Below, one piece after another: positions 1 through 9,087 of a stretch of 46,214 nucleotides of DNA. The position numbers were made by a program, and so were the translations under genes. Each line of letters begins with the position of its first letter. The stretch's first letter is position 1. The notes beneath the pieces are model-generated. The model had not been told where the DNA came from. It did not search any database and was given only the letters and a program-made list of their open reading frames with translations. Origin of the DNA: a virus; IMG/VR virus record IMGVR_UViG_3300046001_006201, positions 1 through 46,214 of that record; one strand, written 5' to 3'.

Positions 1-2472
1 GGATATACATATTACAGTTTTATTGGCAGTAACAGTCGGACCGCCATTTTTACCAGTAAATGATAGACTAGCCGCATTATTTCTAATAATAACAATATCA
101 TCTGTACTAAAACTAGAATTCCAGTTATAATACGTACCGGTATTAGTCGGAATACTACCAGATGTAATACAAATGCCAATTGTAGTTGGAAAATTACCAG
201 TTACAGTTCCGTTTACAGTTAGATTATTTAACTCTGTATCTTCACTTACTGTTAAGTTACCTGTTACATTAATATTACCATCTCTTAAAATAATACTACC
301 TTGATCCGAATCAATATTATAAAATTCGCTTGCACTAGCATCATAATATGTTGTTGTATTACCAATAATATTAACAGTTCCAGTTAAATTAATAGTCCCA
401 GTTAAATCTGTAATACCACTAATATAATGTTTTGTAGCTAATGCATAAATACCATAATTTGTATTAGCTGTAATTTGTGTATAAAAAGGTGTTGCACTCG
501 CAGTATTGTTATTAATATATAAAGCCACTCTAGATGTAGTGTCAGATGAAGTAACATCAATAATAGAAATACCACAAGAATATTTACCATAAATACCACT
601 AATATCAATAGCGATAGATGATGCTGTTGATGAAAATGTTGATAAATGTATACCTCTATTAATACTTGAACTCGTTGTGGTTGTAGTTAATAAAGAATTT
701 GATACTTTAAATCCTGTTATTGATGATTTTGCAGAAATATTATCAATACAGACCCCATATGAATCACTATCAGATTGAATTGAATTAAAACGTAATCCAT
801 AAGAATCACCAGCAGTACCACTTGATGCATTATTTCCAATAGGTCCAATATAAATACCCATTGAAGCTTTTGCTGATGTTGTTCCTGTTGCATTTATACC
901 GGTAATGTATAAACCATACGCATTGTTTTGGGTCGTTAATGTTCCAAAAGACATAAACCGACCTTCTTGTTTTACTGTACTTGAACCAGCGTTCAGTGTA
1001 ATATCACCAAACTTTATACCATATACTTTATATGTATTATTTATAGCATTTGTATTATTATATTCAACAACTAGATCATCAGATCTAAGAATACTATATT
1101 CCGGAGAATATGTTTTTGAAGTTACAGCATATGTAATAGTTTTATCTCTAAAACGAAAACCCCAATATTCAGTACCAGCACCTGAGTCCACAATTCCATA
1201 CGGTGTTGATGGATTATTCAGGGTTGTTGGTGCCCAAACACTAATACGACCTTGTTCATCAAAATTCATATTAGGATATTGAGTTAGATAATCAGACGAT
1301 ACTGCAATAGCAAAATGTTTTCTACCCGCAGCTACATTTAAAACTGGACCAAATTTATTATATAAAAATGAACCAGTACTTGGATTTCTTCTGTTAATAG
1401 CATTAATCATAACAAGTTCAAGTGATGATTGAACTACATTAGAAGAATTATAATCGGTAAATGTCAATCTACCGGTTTTTCCACTGGTGCCAACATTATC
1501 AATTGTAATACCACAACTTGCTGTATCTAGTACAATTGGACTCGGTATATCTGTTGCAATTGCACTTGTTGTATCAGAATAAACTTTTAATATACCGGAT
1601 GAAACCCATGATGTAGTATCTGTATCGTATCGTAAAGTCCAATTATTCTTAGTAGCACCACCACCCAAATTAAAATTACCTGTAAGATCTGCATAATCTA
1701 AATAACCAAAAGATAATGTACTTGCAGTTGCGTGTTTACTTGTTTTTAAATATTTGTTTGGTTGAGTACCTGAAGTGTAATTATAGGTTAGAGAACCAAC
1801 AGTTGTTGATCCTTCTGTGCGTAATATACTTCTAGCAGAAGCACCAGTTAAGCTTGTAATTGAAGTACTAGGAGTAAGATCCGCAATATCATTCGCAGTT
1901 AATTGTCTAAAACCTATTCCACCCTCTTCGGCGGCACTTACTAAAACTTTATTAACTAAAGTATCATTTTTATATGAAAGTTCGTATATTTTATTACCAA
2001 ACTCAGGGGTAGGGTTATTTGTTATATGGGACGGTCCACTGGGAAAGTGGCTCATATCATGATACAAGTTCTCCGATGCAAGATCAGTATAAAAAATACA
2101 TTGAGGGTTTCTTGCAACGTGTTCTAAATGCATCCAGTGTAGACGAGAACCAGTCACAGCCGCTTCATCGCTGTAATCCACACCACTTGAACTTCCAAGA
2201 TCATAATAACCTAATCTAGATATGTTAAAAGTATTTAAAGATGGAATTCTTATTGTTCCACCTGTTACATCAGATGTTATACTATGATTTGGACCATCAA
2301 TATCATGTGGAGCTAAAGAAGCACCAGATGATAAAAATGATAAACCCGGATTTGTAGATCCATCACCAACATAAAGTATACCAGTATCAAAATCAATTGC
2401 TGGTTCACCCGCGTCAAGAATTGGAATAGTTACTGTACTAGCTCTTTTTATTTGAATTAAAGTATTAGGCAT
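1..2472 (-). CDS. Tail fibre / receptor-binding structural protein, C-terminus outside window
   Basis: This minus-strand frame is open from an ATG at 2472 (AGGAG upstream) to the left edge, giving 824 codons without a stop. The first 45 residues (IQIKRAS, then LDAGEPAIDFDTG and LYVGDG) match the N-terminal module common in myovirus fibres, where a short repeat ends in 'GE.....T..LYIGDG'. The rest is rich in Thr, Ser, Asn and Gly with recurring short beta-like units such as NLTVNGTVTGN, as expected of a trimeric beta-structured fibre. It probably acts outside the cell in host recognition. The C-terminal tip is not visible, so specificity cannot be judged. The family call is by composition and N-terminal motif only. 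Confidence 0.75.
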   Translation of the reverse strand, partial: MPNTLIQIKRASTVTIPILDAGEPAIDFDTGILYVGDGSTNPGLSFLSSGASLAPHDIDGPNHSITSDVTGGTIRIPSLNTFNISRLGYYDLGSSSGVDYSDEAAVTGSRLHWMHLEHVARNPQCIFYTDLASENLYHDMSHFPSGPSHITNNPTPEFGNKIYELSYKNDTLVNKVLVSAAEEGGIGFRQLTANDIADLTPSTSITSLTGASARSILRTEGSTTVGSLTYNYTSGTQPNKYLKTSKHATASTLSFGYLDYADLTGNFNLGGGATKNNWTLRYDTDTTSWVSSGILKVYSDTTSAIATDIPSPIVLDTASCGITIDNVGTSGKTGRLTFTDYNSSNVVQSSLELVMINAINRRNPSTGSFLYNKFGPVLNVAAGRKHFAIAVSSDYLTQYPNMNFDEQGRISVWAPTTLNNPSTPYGIVDSGAGTEYWGFRFRDKTITYAVTSKTYSPEYSILRSDDLVVEYNNTNAINNTYKVYGIKFGDITLNAGSSTVKQEGRFMSFGTLTTQNNAYGLYITGINATGTTSAKASMGIYIGPIGNNASSGTAGDSYGLRFNSIQSDSDSYGVCIDNISAKSSITGFKVSNSLLTTTTTSSSINRGIHLSTFSSTASSIAIDISGIYGKYSCGISIIDVTSSDTTSRVALYINNNTASATPFYTQITANTNYGIYALATKHYISGITDLTGTINLTGTVNIIGNTTTYYDASASEFYNIDSDQGSIILRDGNINVTGNLTVSEDTELNNLTVNGTVTGNFPTTIGICITSGSIPTNTGTYYNWNSSFSTDDIVIIRNNAASLSFTGKNGGPTVTANKTVICIS

Positions 2473-2515
2473 GTTTATAAATCTCCTGATAATTATTTTA
2501 AATTTGTTAAACTAT

Positions 2516-3160
2516 TTAACCTAAATCACCACCATCGACAATAAATTCTTTCCAATATCCCAACTGTTCTATCTGATATGTAAAAGGTGAATACTCTAAT
2601 AAAAATTCTGTAGCTGATGTAATAACACCACCAGAATTTTTTACAACTTTAGCAATCCATATAGGTGCCATAACATCATAATCTAAATCATCTTCTTGAA
2701 CAAATGCTACTGTTGCTGCAGGTTCACTTGTTTTAACAGTACCATCATTATTATATGGATCAAAAATCACACATAAATAACAGTATGTTGTTACACTTGG
2801 CATAAAACTCCATGTATTATATCCATTTGGTGACCAACGTGAATATGTATCATAAAGATCGATTACAAAATCATCAACTTCAATTAATGTATTTTTAATA
2901 ACAACAGAACCACCAGTTACCGATAAAAGAGGGGATACAAAACCACATGTAAATGAAACATCAGATGGATCATATATTCTACCAGTTGCAAATGGAATAT
3001 CATTAAATATACTACTCATTCTATATGAATTATATCCAGTTTCAGCATCATTACCAATTCGTACAAATAAATTATATACTTGTATCCATTTGCCTATACT
3101 CTCTGGAGTATCATCACAAAAAGGAGATAAATATTGAACTTGGTTCGGTGTAACGCTCAT
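2516..3160 (-). CDS. Putative virion structural protein, paralogue A
   Basis: This 214-residue protein has no function I recognise. It starts with TPNQVQYLSPFCD and ends in IVDGGDLG. The next gene upstream has the same design (TPDQIRSLDPYSD at the start, the same last seven residues), so the two are paralogues in tandem, separated by one base. The middle is beta-rich (SVVIKNTLIEVDDFVIDL, 18 residues) and aligns with VIKDDTLIHVKNSAYLDF in the neighbour. Its place between prohead protease and tail fibre suggests a virion component, such as a baseplate or fibre-attachment protein; that is inference. Confidence 0.6.
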   Translation of the reverse strand: MSVTPNQVQYLSPFCDDTPESIGKWIQVYNLFVRIGNDAETGYNSYRMSSIFNDIPFATGRIYDPSDVSFTCGFVSPLLSVTGGSVVIKNTLIEVDDFVIDLYDTYSRWSPNGYNTWSFMPSVTTYCYLCVIFDPYNNDGTVKTSEPAATVAFVQEDDLDYDVMAPIWIAKVVKNSGGVITSATEFLLEYSPFTYQIEQLGYWKEFIVDGGDLG

Positions 3161-3161
3161 T

Positions 3162-3785
3162 TTAGCCTAAATCTCCACCATCAACTATAGGTAGTGTAAA
3201 CTCGTAGTTTGGTCGTTTAATTTCAGCATTACCATTTAATTCATCTGTATCTGTTAATGATACTGTACTAACAACATAGTTACCCGAAGTACCAGTTACA
3301 TTTGCAGTTCCGAGATAAACATATAAAGCTCTATTACTTAAAAATGTAGAACGCTTAGATGGTTTTAATACAACATATTTTGCAGTTGGTGCTGGAATTG
3401 ATCTTGTATATTGATAATCAATTAAAATTAAATATGCACCAGTGGAATCAAATACATTATAACCACTTCCACTACCAGCATAAATATCAGGATCTGTGAA
3501 ATCTAGATATGCTGAATTTTTTACATGAATTAATGTATCATCTTTTATAACAATACCCGGACCAACTTGAACCGCTTTATTAGCAGTCCAACTATATGTA
3601 ACACCAGCAATTACAACAGAACTTGATGATGTTTGTTTAGTTAAAGTAAATTCTTGGCTATCAAAAGGCATAATCGTGTCTTCACCACCGGTAAAAATAC
3701 GATTGAACCTGTTTATAGTATTTGAAAATCTATGATCCGAATATGGATCTAAAGATCTTATTTGGTCTGGTGTTACAATTGCCAT
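3162..3785 (-). CDS. Putative virion structural protein, paralogue B
   Basis: This 207-residue protein is the paralogue of the gene immediately downstream. Both have a TP(N/D)Q start, a central VIK(N/D)TLI strand and the C-terminal VDGGDLG. Its ATG overlaps the last base of the protease gene's stop codon, so translation is probably coupled. No catalytic motif or membrane segment is visible. Predicted beta-rich content and position among head and tail genes suggest a structural role, perhaps alternative or partner subunits of one virion structure. Confidence 0.6.
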   Translation of the reverse strand: MAIVTPDQIRSLDPYSDHRFSNTINRFNRIFTGGEDTIMPFDSQEFTLTKQTSSSSVVIAGVTYSWTANKAVQVGPGIVIKDDTLIHVKNSAYLDFTDPDIYAGSGSGYNVFDSTGAYLILIDYQYTRSIPAPTAKYVVLKPSKRSTFLSNRALYVYLGTANVTGTSGNYVVSTVSLTDTDELNGNAEIKRPNYEFTLPIVDGGDLG

Positions 3786-4537
3786 TAGATAAATAATCCC
3801 ATTAATTTATTTTTTCTGGTTTCAATCATTCTGTCGTAATCGTTTGGTAAATAACATACACCGTTTTCAGTGCAAATATATTCATTCGTTGATTCAACTA
3901 CTGCTGATAAATCAATTGACTCATAAATCATTTGTGAAATTTCATCGGTAACTTTAATAGCACTATAATCTGGTTGAACATTATTTCCTGAAAAGTTCAT
4001 ACCTTCTGAAATTTTGGTCATTTTTGCGGTTGGGTGTGAAGGAAATGAAACACTGTCCCAAGTAACTGTGTGTAAAGGACCAACCACTTTAAAAGTCTGT
4101 TGACCATTTTCAAAAACTGGACGAAGATCACCCATACCACGATATGAGAAACCAACAGGAATTCCCTGTTCAGCTAATCCTCTTAAAATTTGACCATTTG
4201 GTGTATTTGTAGTTTCTAACACACCAACTAATGAATTTCCATTCCAACCTAAGTCAGTAATAACGTGTGAACATTCTTTATATAAAACAGTTAACTGTCT
4301 TGAAGGATTTTTGCTAATTGGGTGATCTAATTCACCTACAAATTCTTTACCTTTAATACGAGGCATGATTTTATCAATAGATTCTTGTAGGGTTGACTTA
4401 TCATAGCTTCTTTTATTTCTGTTAATATCACCGGCAGTCTGTAGAACACACTCCATGCGAATGTAATTTTTATTCTTAAAAGTCTTAATATTTTTTGGGT
4501 ATGACTTCATTTGTGTATTATCGTTTAATATGTACAT
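3785..4537 (-). CDS. 21: Prohead core protease, T4 gp21-like (peptidase S80 family)
   Basis: The protein, about 250 residues, carries the hallmarks of T4 gp21-type prohead proteases: a DINRNKRSY segment near the start, GELDHP (with the expected catalytic His) about 90 residues in, and GFSYRGMG (with the expected Ser) in the middle. In T4 this serine protease sits in the prohead core and cleaves scaffold and capsid precursors before DNA packaging. Downstream of the portal and a scaffold-like gene, the order resembles T4 20-67-68-21. An in-frame GTG lies 15 bases further upstream (4552), but GGAG and GGAA spacing favours the ATG at 4537. Confidence 0.85.
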   Translation of the reverse strand: MYILNDNTQMKSYPKNIKTFKNKNYIRMECVLQTAGDINRNKRSYDKSTLQESIDKIMPRIKGKEFVGELDHPISKNPSRQLTVLYKECSHVITDLGWNGNSLVGVLETTNTPNGQILRGLAEQGIPVGFSYRGMGDLRPVFENGQQTFKVVGPLHTVTWDSVSFPSHPTAKMTKISEGMNFSGNNVQPDYSAIKVTDEISQMIYESIDLSAVVESTNEYICTENGVCYLPNDYDRMIETRKNKLMGLFI

Positions 4538-4560
4538 ATTATTATATTCCACTCCCTGAA

Positions 4561-5634
4561 TTAAGTTTCATTTAATTCTTGCTGTTTTAATATATTAATT
4601 TGAGTTAAAATTGTCATTATAAATCTTTTATACTTCATTATAATATCGTCTACTTGACTTACATATGAATCTAAGTTTGATATAATTATTCTAAAATATT
4701 CAATAGCTTCATTTAATTTATCTTCGACTTTATTATATTGTAATTTTAATTCTTTTTCTAAAAGACCTCGAATTCTCATTAATTGTGAATTAATTTTCTT
4801 TAATTCGTTTATTCTAGAAATATCTTCTACAGAAACTGGTCTACCACCTGTAACTTCAGATGAATTACCAACTCTCGTTTCAGGACTCTTTTCATCAGAA
4901 TATGAACTACCATATGGATCTGCTTGATACGCATCATCATACATATTGGTATCATCTTCTTCACCGGGGACTGGTGTTCCCATAGCAGCGGGATCTTGTG
5001 GTGGTGGTCCCATAGCTGCAGGGTCAGCACCTTGTTCTGGTGGTGCTCCCATAGCTGCAGGATCAACCGGTGGTGCTCCCATAGCTGCAGGATCAACCGG
5101 TGGTGCCATATTTGGATCCATTGGTGCTGGTGCTGGTGCTCCACCCATAATACCGGGATCTAGCTCACCTTCGTCTTCGTATGGCGCTGCTTGTTGTGGT
5201 GGTAATGCTGGTTGTTCCATTGATTGTATATCAGGAGAAGCTAACTGAGGCTCATCTTCATATGGTGGAGCAACTTGTCCCGCTCCGGGTGCTGCAGGAG
5301 GTGCTTGTGGCATCTCAGGTGCAGGTACTGGTGGAGCTTGAGGTGCTGGTGCTCCACCCATAATACCGGGATCTAGCTCACCTTCGTCTTCATAATATGG
5401 TGGTTCATTTGTAATCCCAGTAACAGGATTAGGAACTGTATTATAATTATTTAAAACAGCATCTTTACTCGGAAGAGGCAATTCTTCCTCATCTTCATAA
5501 TAAGTCAATTTAGAATCTTCCACGGGTGGTTCAATTCTAGTCTGAAGAGGTAGTTCTGGATCATACGCTTTTTTATATAAATCTTCGTCATCCGAGAATT
5601 CGTCTTCATAAATAAATTGTTGGTTATATTTCAT
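4561..5634 (-). CDS. Repetitive acidic/Pro-rich prohead core or scaffold-like protein
   Basis: The 357-residue product has two parts. Residues 1 to about 245 hold five spaced copies of a (Y)YEDE acidic motif, two of them inside the repeat YEDEGELDPGIMGGAPAP, plus a run of P-(A/V)DPAAMGAPP units. The last 100 residues are predicted helical coiled coil (ISRINELKKINSQLMRIRG and on). It lies between portal and prohead protease, where T4 has its core proteins gp67 and gp68. Scaffold or core function is therefore likely, with the YEDE stretches as possible docking or cleavage sites. A TATAAATA late promoter and GGACAAAT lie upstream. I did not recognise a named family. Confidence 0.55.
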   Translation of the reverse strand: MKYNQQFIYEDEFSDDEDLYKKAYDPELPLQTRIEPPVEDSKLTYYEDEEELPLPSKDAVLNNYNTVPNPVTGITNEPPYYEDEGELDPGIMGGAPAPQAPPVPAPEMPQAPPAAPGAGQVAPPYEDEPQLASPDIQSMEQPALPPQQAAPYEDEGELDPGIMGGAPAPAPMDPNMAPPVDPAAMGAPPVDPAAMGAPPEQGADPAAMGPPPQDPAAMGTPVPGEEDDTNMYDDAYQADPYGSSYSDEKSPETRVGNSSEVTGGRPVSVEDISRINELKKINSQLMRIRGLLEKELKLQYNKVEDKLNEAIEYFRIIISNLDSYVSQVDDIIMKYKRFIMTILTQINILKQQELNET

Positions 5635-5663
5635 TATGCAAATTATCCTTAAATTGACTAAAA

Positions 5664-5688
5664 ATTTGTCCTACTTTATATATTTATA
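5664..5688 (-). promoter_or_regulatory. T4-type late promoter TATAAATA with GGACAAAT downstream
   Basis: On the minus strand, TATAAATA at 5688-5681 is followed after 9 bases by GGACAAAT at 5671-5664, about 30 bases before the start of the scaffold-like gene. TATAAATA is the known T4 late promoter consensus, which fits a head gene. The GGACAAAT octamer recurs in other leaders of this window. Confidence 0.6.
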
Positions 5689-5704
5689 ATGTGTTTTTAA
5701 TTAA

Positions 5705-7777
5705 TTAAAACCCACCACCCATGCCACCCATAGGCATACCCATACCACCACCCATTCCACCAGCATCATCATTTGGACTTGGATTACCACGTTTCTCCAA
5801 GGTATCTTTAATCTTAGCATCTTCAATTTCTTCCCAATCGAATGATAAGTACTTCTTACGAAGAACATCTTTATCAATATCAAGAGAAGGTCCAAGTTCA
5901 ATAATTCTGGAAATATTTTCAAGATTTTCTAATTCGTTACCAATAAATAACATTTTAGGCGGCGGTAATGAAATTTGAATTGTATCTGGAATTTTCTTAC
6001 CATGTAAAGTTTTATGTAAATTATTGAAAAAATTAAAAAGGTGCTTATTAAATATTGATTGATAATATAAAATTATTTCAGCAAATAGAGCAGATTCGTG
6101 AGCAAGTGTAGTTTTTCCATTGATATTATCTTCTATACCAATATATGCTGGAGGAACATCTAAACTTGAAATTAATTCATCTCTAAAAAATTTCAGTTCA
6201 TCCGTCATATCTCTTATATTACTTGATGTTGGAATTGTTTCAAACTCAACTGAACGTTTACCATTACGAGTTGTAATAATATAGTCTTCAAAGTTGGTCA
6301 TCATTGTTGGAATTGAACTGATATTAGATAAACTACCCATAGAAAACTTACGCTTACGTAAAGCTTCTTTTAAGTGAGTAATCATGTTATTTGAATTTCT
6401 AGGAAGATTTGATTCAATATAAATAACACGCTTATCAACAGAATCTGTAATACGTCGAACTGTAATAGCAGTTTTCAATGCAATTAGTTCTTTGGCTGCG
6501 TGCATTGACTTTTCAAATATTCCTTCACCGTAAGGAAAGTTAATTCGTTCATTAATTAAAAAGTGTTCCATACGTTCAGGTGGAACATATCGAATTTTAA
6601 TATTAGTTTTATCAATGTTATCATCAAGATCTGAAATCAATCTAGCTAAAATTTCTTTCATTTCTTTTTTATTTACTTTTAAATCTTTTGTATTAACGTG
6701 TTTTTTAATTGTTTTAACTAAGTCTGCATAAACACCATCTACACCCATAAATAGTTCATTATTTAATCCTGCAGCAATTGGAACAGCACCGGCACTAGCA
6801 TATGAAATACCAGATGAGGACATTGCACCTAAACCCATACCAGATTGACCTTCAATTCCCTCAGGTAAAATCAGATATCCAAGATTAATTTTAAATCGTT
6901 CGGATTGTAATTTAACTACTCTGCGAGGATCATGTTGTAATATTCTTATTTCAGAAATATTTCTGTATAATTTACTTTTATCTTTATCCTGAATAGCTTC
7001 ATATAAAAGTGAGTCTGAATCCAGTACATCTTCAACAATTTCAATACTAAACTTAGCTACTCGGTCATCAAAAATAGGATGATCAGCATTAATCGATTTT
7101 TGTTCGTTTAATTGTTTGTATCTAATTTCATAGTCCATATCTGCTTGCATTACAGGTGCTGGACCATCAAAGTTATTATTTTCATGTAATAACTTTTCTT
7201 GTAAATACATTGTCTGTGTTATAGGAATTTCTTTTGACTTATATGAACAAAACTCGACAAATTTATCACCGTATTTTAAAGTTTCTGTAATAATGCTGTC
7301 TAGATATGTATCAAATTTTATCTCTTTATTGAGAATTCTAAGATTATTTAAAATTTCATTGGTTTCTTCAGCTTCAGAGTTATCATCTGACATAAACTTT
7401 AAACTAGTTTTAGTAACGTTATCTGGTGACATAATACCTGAAACTAAAACTCGGAGTGCTCGTGAACACTGGGGAATATTATATAAAACCTCCTCAGCAT
7501 TTCCATATCGTCCATAACGTTGTAATGTATCAGGTGAATTTAATATACCAGATGTAACTTCTTTACCCATTGATGTTGTATCAACATTTTGAGTAATATA
7601 CTGTTTCATCGTTTCTGCATAATTAATAGTATTTCTATTAATATCACTGACAGATAGTCGATCTAAAGATTTTCCAATCTCACGATCAATACGACTATAA
7701 TCTTGACCCGATATAAAACTAAGTCTAATATCTGTTAAGGCTTTAGATAGTTTATTTGCAATTGTATGATTACTCAT
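5705..7777 (-). CDS. 20: Portal vertex protein, T4 gp20-like
   Basis: This 690-residue protein is the dodecameric portal through which DNA enters the capsid and to which the neck attaches. The segment SSLDVPPAYIG followed by a conserved helix (TTLAHESALFAEII) near residues 560-595 is the typical T4-like portal signature, as is the upstream YVPPERMEHF region. Length is above T4 gp20 (524 residues); the extra sequence includes an insertion around residues 285-345 with a Gly/Ser/Ala-rich GMGLGAMSSSGIS stretch, and a Gly/Met-rich tail (GGMGGGMGMPMGG) at the C-terminus. It heads the portal, scaffold, protease order. The function is confident; the roles of insertion and tail are unknown. Confidence 0.9.
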   Translation of the reverse strand: MSNHTIANKLSKALTDIRLSFISGQDYSRIDREIGKSLDRLSVSDINRNTINYAETMKQYITQNVDTTSMGKEVTSGILNSPDTLQRYGRYGNAEEVLYNIPQCSRALRVLVSGIMSPDNVTKTSLKFMSDDNSEAEETNEILNNLRILNKEIKFDTYLDSIITETLKYGDKFVEFCSYKSKEIPITQTMYLQEKLLHENNNFDGPAPVMQADMDYEIRYKQLNEQKSINADHPIFDDRVAKFSIEIVEDVLDSDSLLYEAIQDKDKSKLYRNISEIRILQHDPRRVVKLQSERFKINLGYLILPEGIEGQSGMGLGAMSSSGISYASAGAVPIAAGLNNELFMGVDGVYADLVKTIKKHVNTKDLKVNKKEMKEILARLISDLDDNIDKTNIKIRYVPPERMEHFLINERINFPYGEGIFEKSMHAAKELIALKTAITVRRITDSVDKRVIYIESNLPRNSNNMITHLKEALRKRKFSMGSLSNISSIPTMMTNFEDYIITTRNGKRSVEFETIPTSSNIRDMTDELKFFRDELISSLDVPPAYIGIEDNINGKTTLAHESALFAEIILYYQSIFNKHLFNFFNNLHKTLHGKKIPDTIQISLPPPKMLFIGNELENLENISRIIELGPSLDIDKDVLRKKYLSFDWEEIEDAKIKDTLEKRGNPSPNDDAGGMGGGMGMPMGGMGGGF

Positions 7778-7799
7778 AGTTATAAAAATATCCTATAAA

Positions 7800-8291
7800 T
7801 TATTGAAACATATCAAGTTTTGTTTTTTGGGTTGTCTTTTTTCTTTTTGATGGGACATCATTTAAAATATCCAAGTGTTCATTATTTTCAGTTTCAAAAG
7901 AACCCGATTCCAAATCAATTATTTGAGATGAATAAAATTCACTTAAATCTAATATTAGTGCATCTGTGCTACCAAACATCTTTGATAAATCAGCAATAAT
8001 ATTTTTACCACACATTTCAACAGTTCTATTTATAAATCTTTTTTCTAAATTATTTAAAAGTTCTTTTTTATCCATATTTGTTGTTCTACTTGTATATAAA
8101 ACTGAAATTTCTTGTTTATATAAAGTTTTAAACGAATTTTCTTTTGAATAGATATAAATAGACCACAATTCAGAGAATCTTCTGAATAGTAAATTTCGTT
8201 CATAATTAAATAATAGCTTATTAATTATAAAAGTTAAATAAATTATGTATAAAAAAATAAAAATATATATAAAAAATTTAAAATATTCCAT
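7800..8291 (-). CDS. Small membrane-anchored protein of the head operon, unknown function
   Basis: This 163-residue protein starts with a strongly hydrophobic segment (residues 4-29, FKFFIYIFIFLYIIYLTFII) that predicts one membrane anchor. A charged helical region follows, then a Lys-rich C-terminus (PSKRKKTTQKTK). It is packed between the portal gene (23 bases away) and an acidic small gene (2 bases away). No family is recognised. The anchor suggests action at the inner membrane, perhaps in prohead initiation, which in T4 occurs on the membrane; that is inference. Confidence 0.6.
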   Translation of the reverse strand: MEYFKFFIYIFIFLYIIYLTFIINKLLFNYERNLLFRRFSELWSIYIYSKENSFKTLYKQEISVLYTSRTTNMDKKELLNNLEKRFINRTVEMCGKNIIADLSKMFGSTDALILDLSEFYSSQIIDLESGSFETENNEHLDILNDVPSKRKKTTQKTKLDMFQ

Positions 8292-8293
8292 TG

Positions 8294-8785
8294 TTAAATC
8301 TCTTCAGTTTCAACAACTTCATCTAAAATTTGTTCTGTTTCAAAAATTTCATCAGAATCATCTTCTTTATCTGTTGTTTGATATAAAGAATTTTCTTCAC
8401 TTAAATCGGAGAATAGTGTTGACGAATCATCAATTTGATTTATTAAATCATCATTCAACACATCGTCTTCATCATCCGTATAATCTACATCGTCTACATC
8501 GTCATATATAACAGCAGAAATTTCTTCAGTTGGTTTAATTTTCTTAACATTATTATTTGAGTGTGATTCTTTTGATATAGTTTCTTCAATTTTTGAAATA
8601 TGAACTGCGCTTATTTGAGATGGATCTATGAAGATTAGATCTGAATTTGTTTGAAATACCATAATCTTTTTTGAATTTAAAAGTCGTGATAATTTTTCTT
8701 GAATTGATTCGAGCGTTTCTGAATCATCTGTTAACACAATTTTTGAATTATTTGTTTTTAGAAAGAACGTGTACTTTTGTTTCAT
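8294..8785 (-). CDS. Acidic two-part small protein, unknown function
   Basis: The 163-residue product has an N-terminal part of about 85 residues that alternates strands and helices (YTFFLKTNNSKIVLTDDSE, then ISAVHISKIEE), resembling a small beta-sheet domain. It is followed by a long acidic, probably disordered tail (DDVDDVDYTDDEDDVLNDD). It lies 2 bases from one neighbour and 3 from the other in a tightly packed head-gene operon. I recognise no family. The acidic tail could act in assembly or as a DNA mimic, but nothing decides this. Confidence 0.55.
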   Translation of the reverse strand: MKQKYTFFLKTNNSKIVLTDDSETLESIQEKLSRLLNSKKIMVFQTNSDLIFIDPSQISAVHISKIEETISKESHSNNNVKKIKPTEEISAVIYDDVDDVDYTDDEDDVLNDDLINQIDDSSTLFSDLSEENSLYQTTDKEDDSDEIFETEQILDEVVETEEI

Positions 8786-8788
8786 AAT

Positions 8789-9070
8789 TTAAATATCCTT
8801 TTTGAATCTACGAGATGGTCTAACTAATTCGTCTGAAATAACAGTTTTTGTTATTATAGGTTTATTATCATTTTCTTTTGTTATATTTTCTTCATTCAAT
8901 TTAATGAATTTATAATGTTTCACACCTTTGGCACGCATTAACGTTTCCCATTTTGAAACATCCGATTGTTTTAAAAATATTTTCTTTGGTGTTCGAATTA
9001 TTCTACCAGATTCATGTATAAAAGTAAAATTTAAATCTTTAATATCTAAACAGTACATTTCTTCACTCAT
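8789..9070 (-). CDS. Small protein of unknown function in head operon
   Basis: This 93-residue protein has an N-terminal beta-like section (YCLDIKDLNFTFIHESGRII) and a basic C-terminus (RPSRRFKKDI). No motif or membrane segment is visible. The gene lies 17 bases downstream of the cupin gene and 3 bases before the acidic protein, so it is co-transcribed towards the portal. The function is unknown. Confidence 0.55.
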   Translation of the reverse strand: MSEEMYCLDIKDLNFTFIHESGRIIRTPKKIFLKQSDVSKWETLMRAKGVKHYKFIKLNEENITKENDNKPIITKTVISDELVRPSRRFKKDI

Positions 9071-9087
9071 ATTTTATATACCTATGT

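Noticed and set aside
905-2219. Three plus-strand frames (905-1282, 1817-2062, 2019-2219) opposite the tail fibre
   Set aside because: The minus strand holds one continuous 824-codon frame over the whole stretch with fibre-like sequence and a good start; the plus frames lack ribosome sites and protein-like composition.
4827-5363. Several open frames on both strands in the repeat region of the scaffold-like gene
   Set aside because: They are caused by the biased codons of the Pro/Ala/Met-rich repeats (poly-His, poly-Gly or Cys/Trp compositions) and have no start signals.
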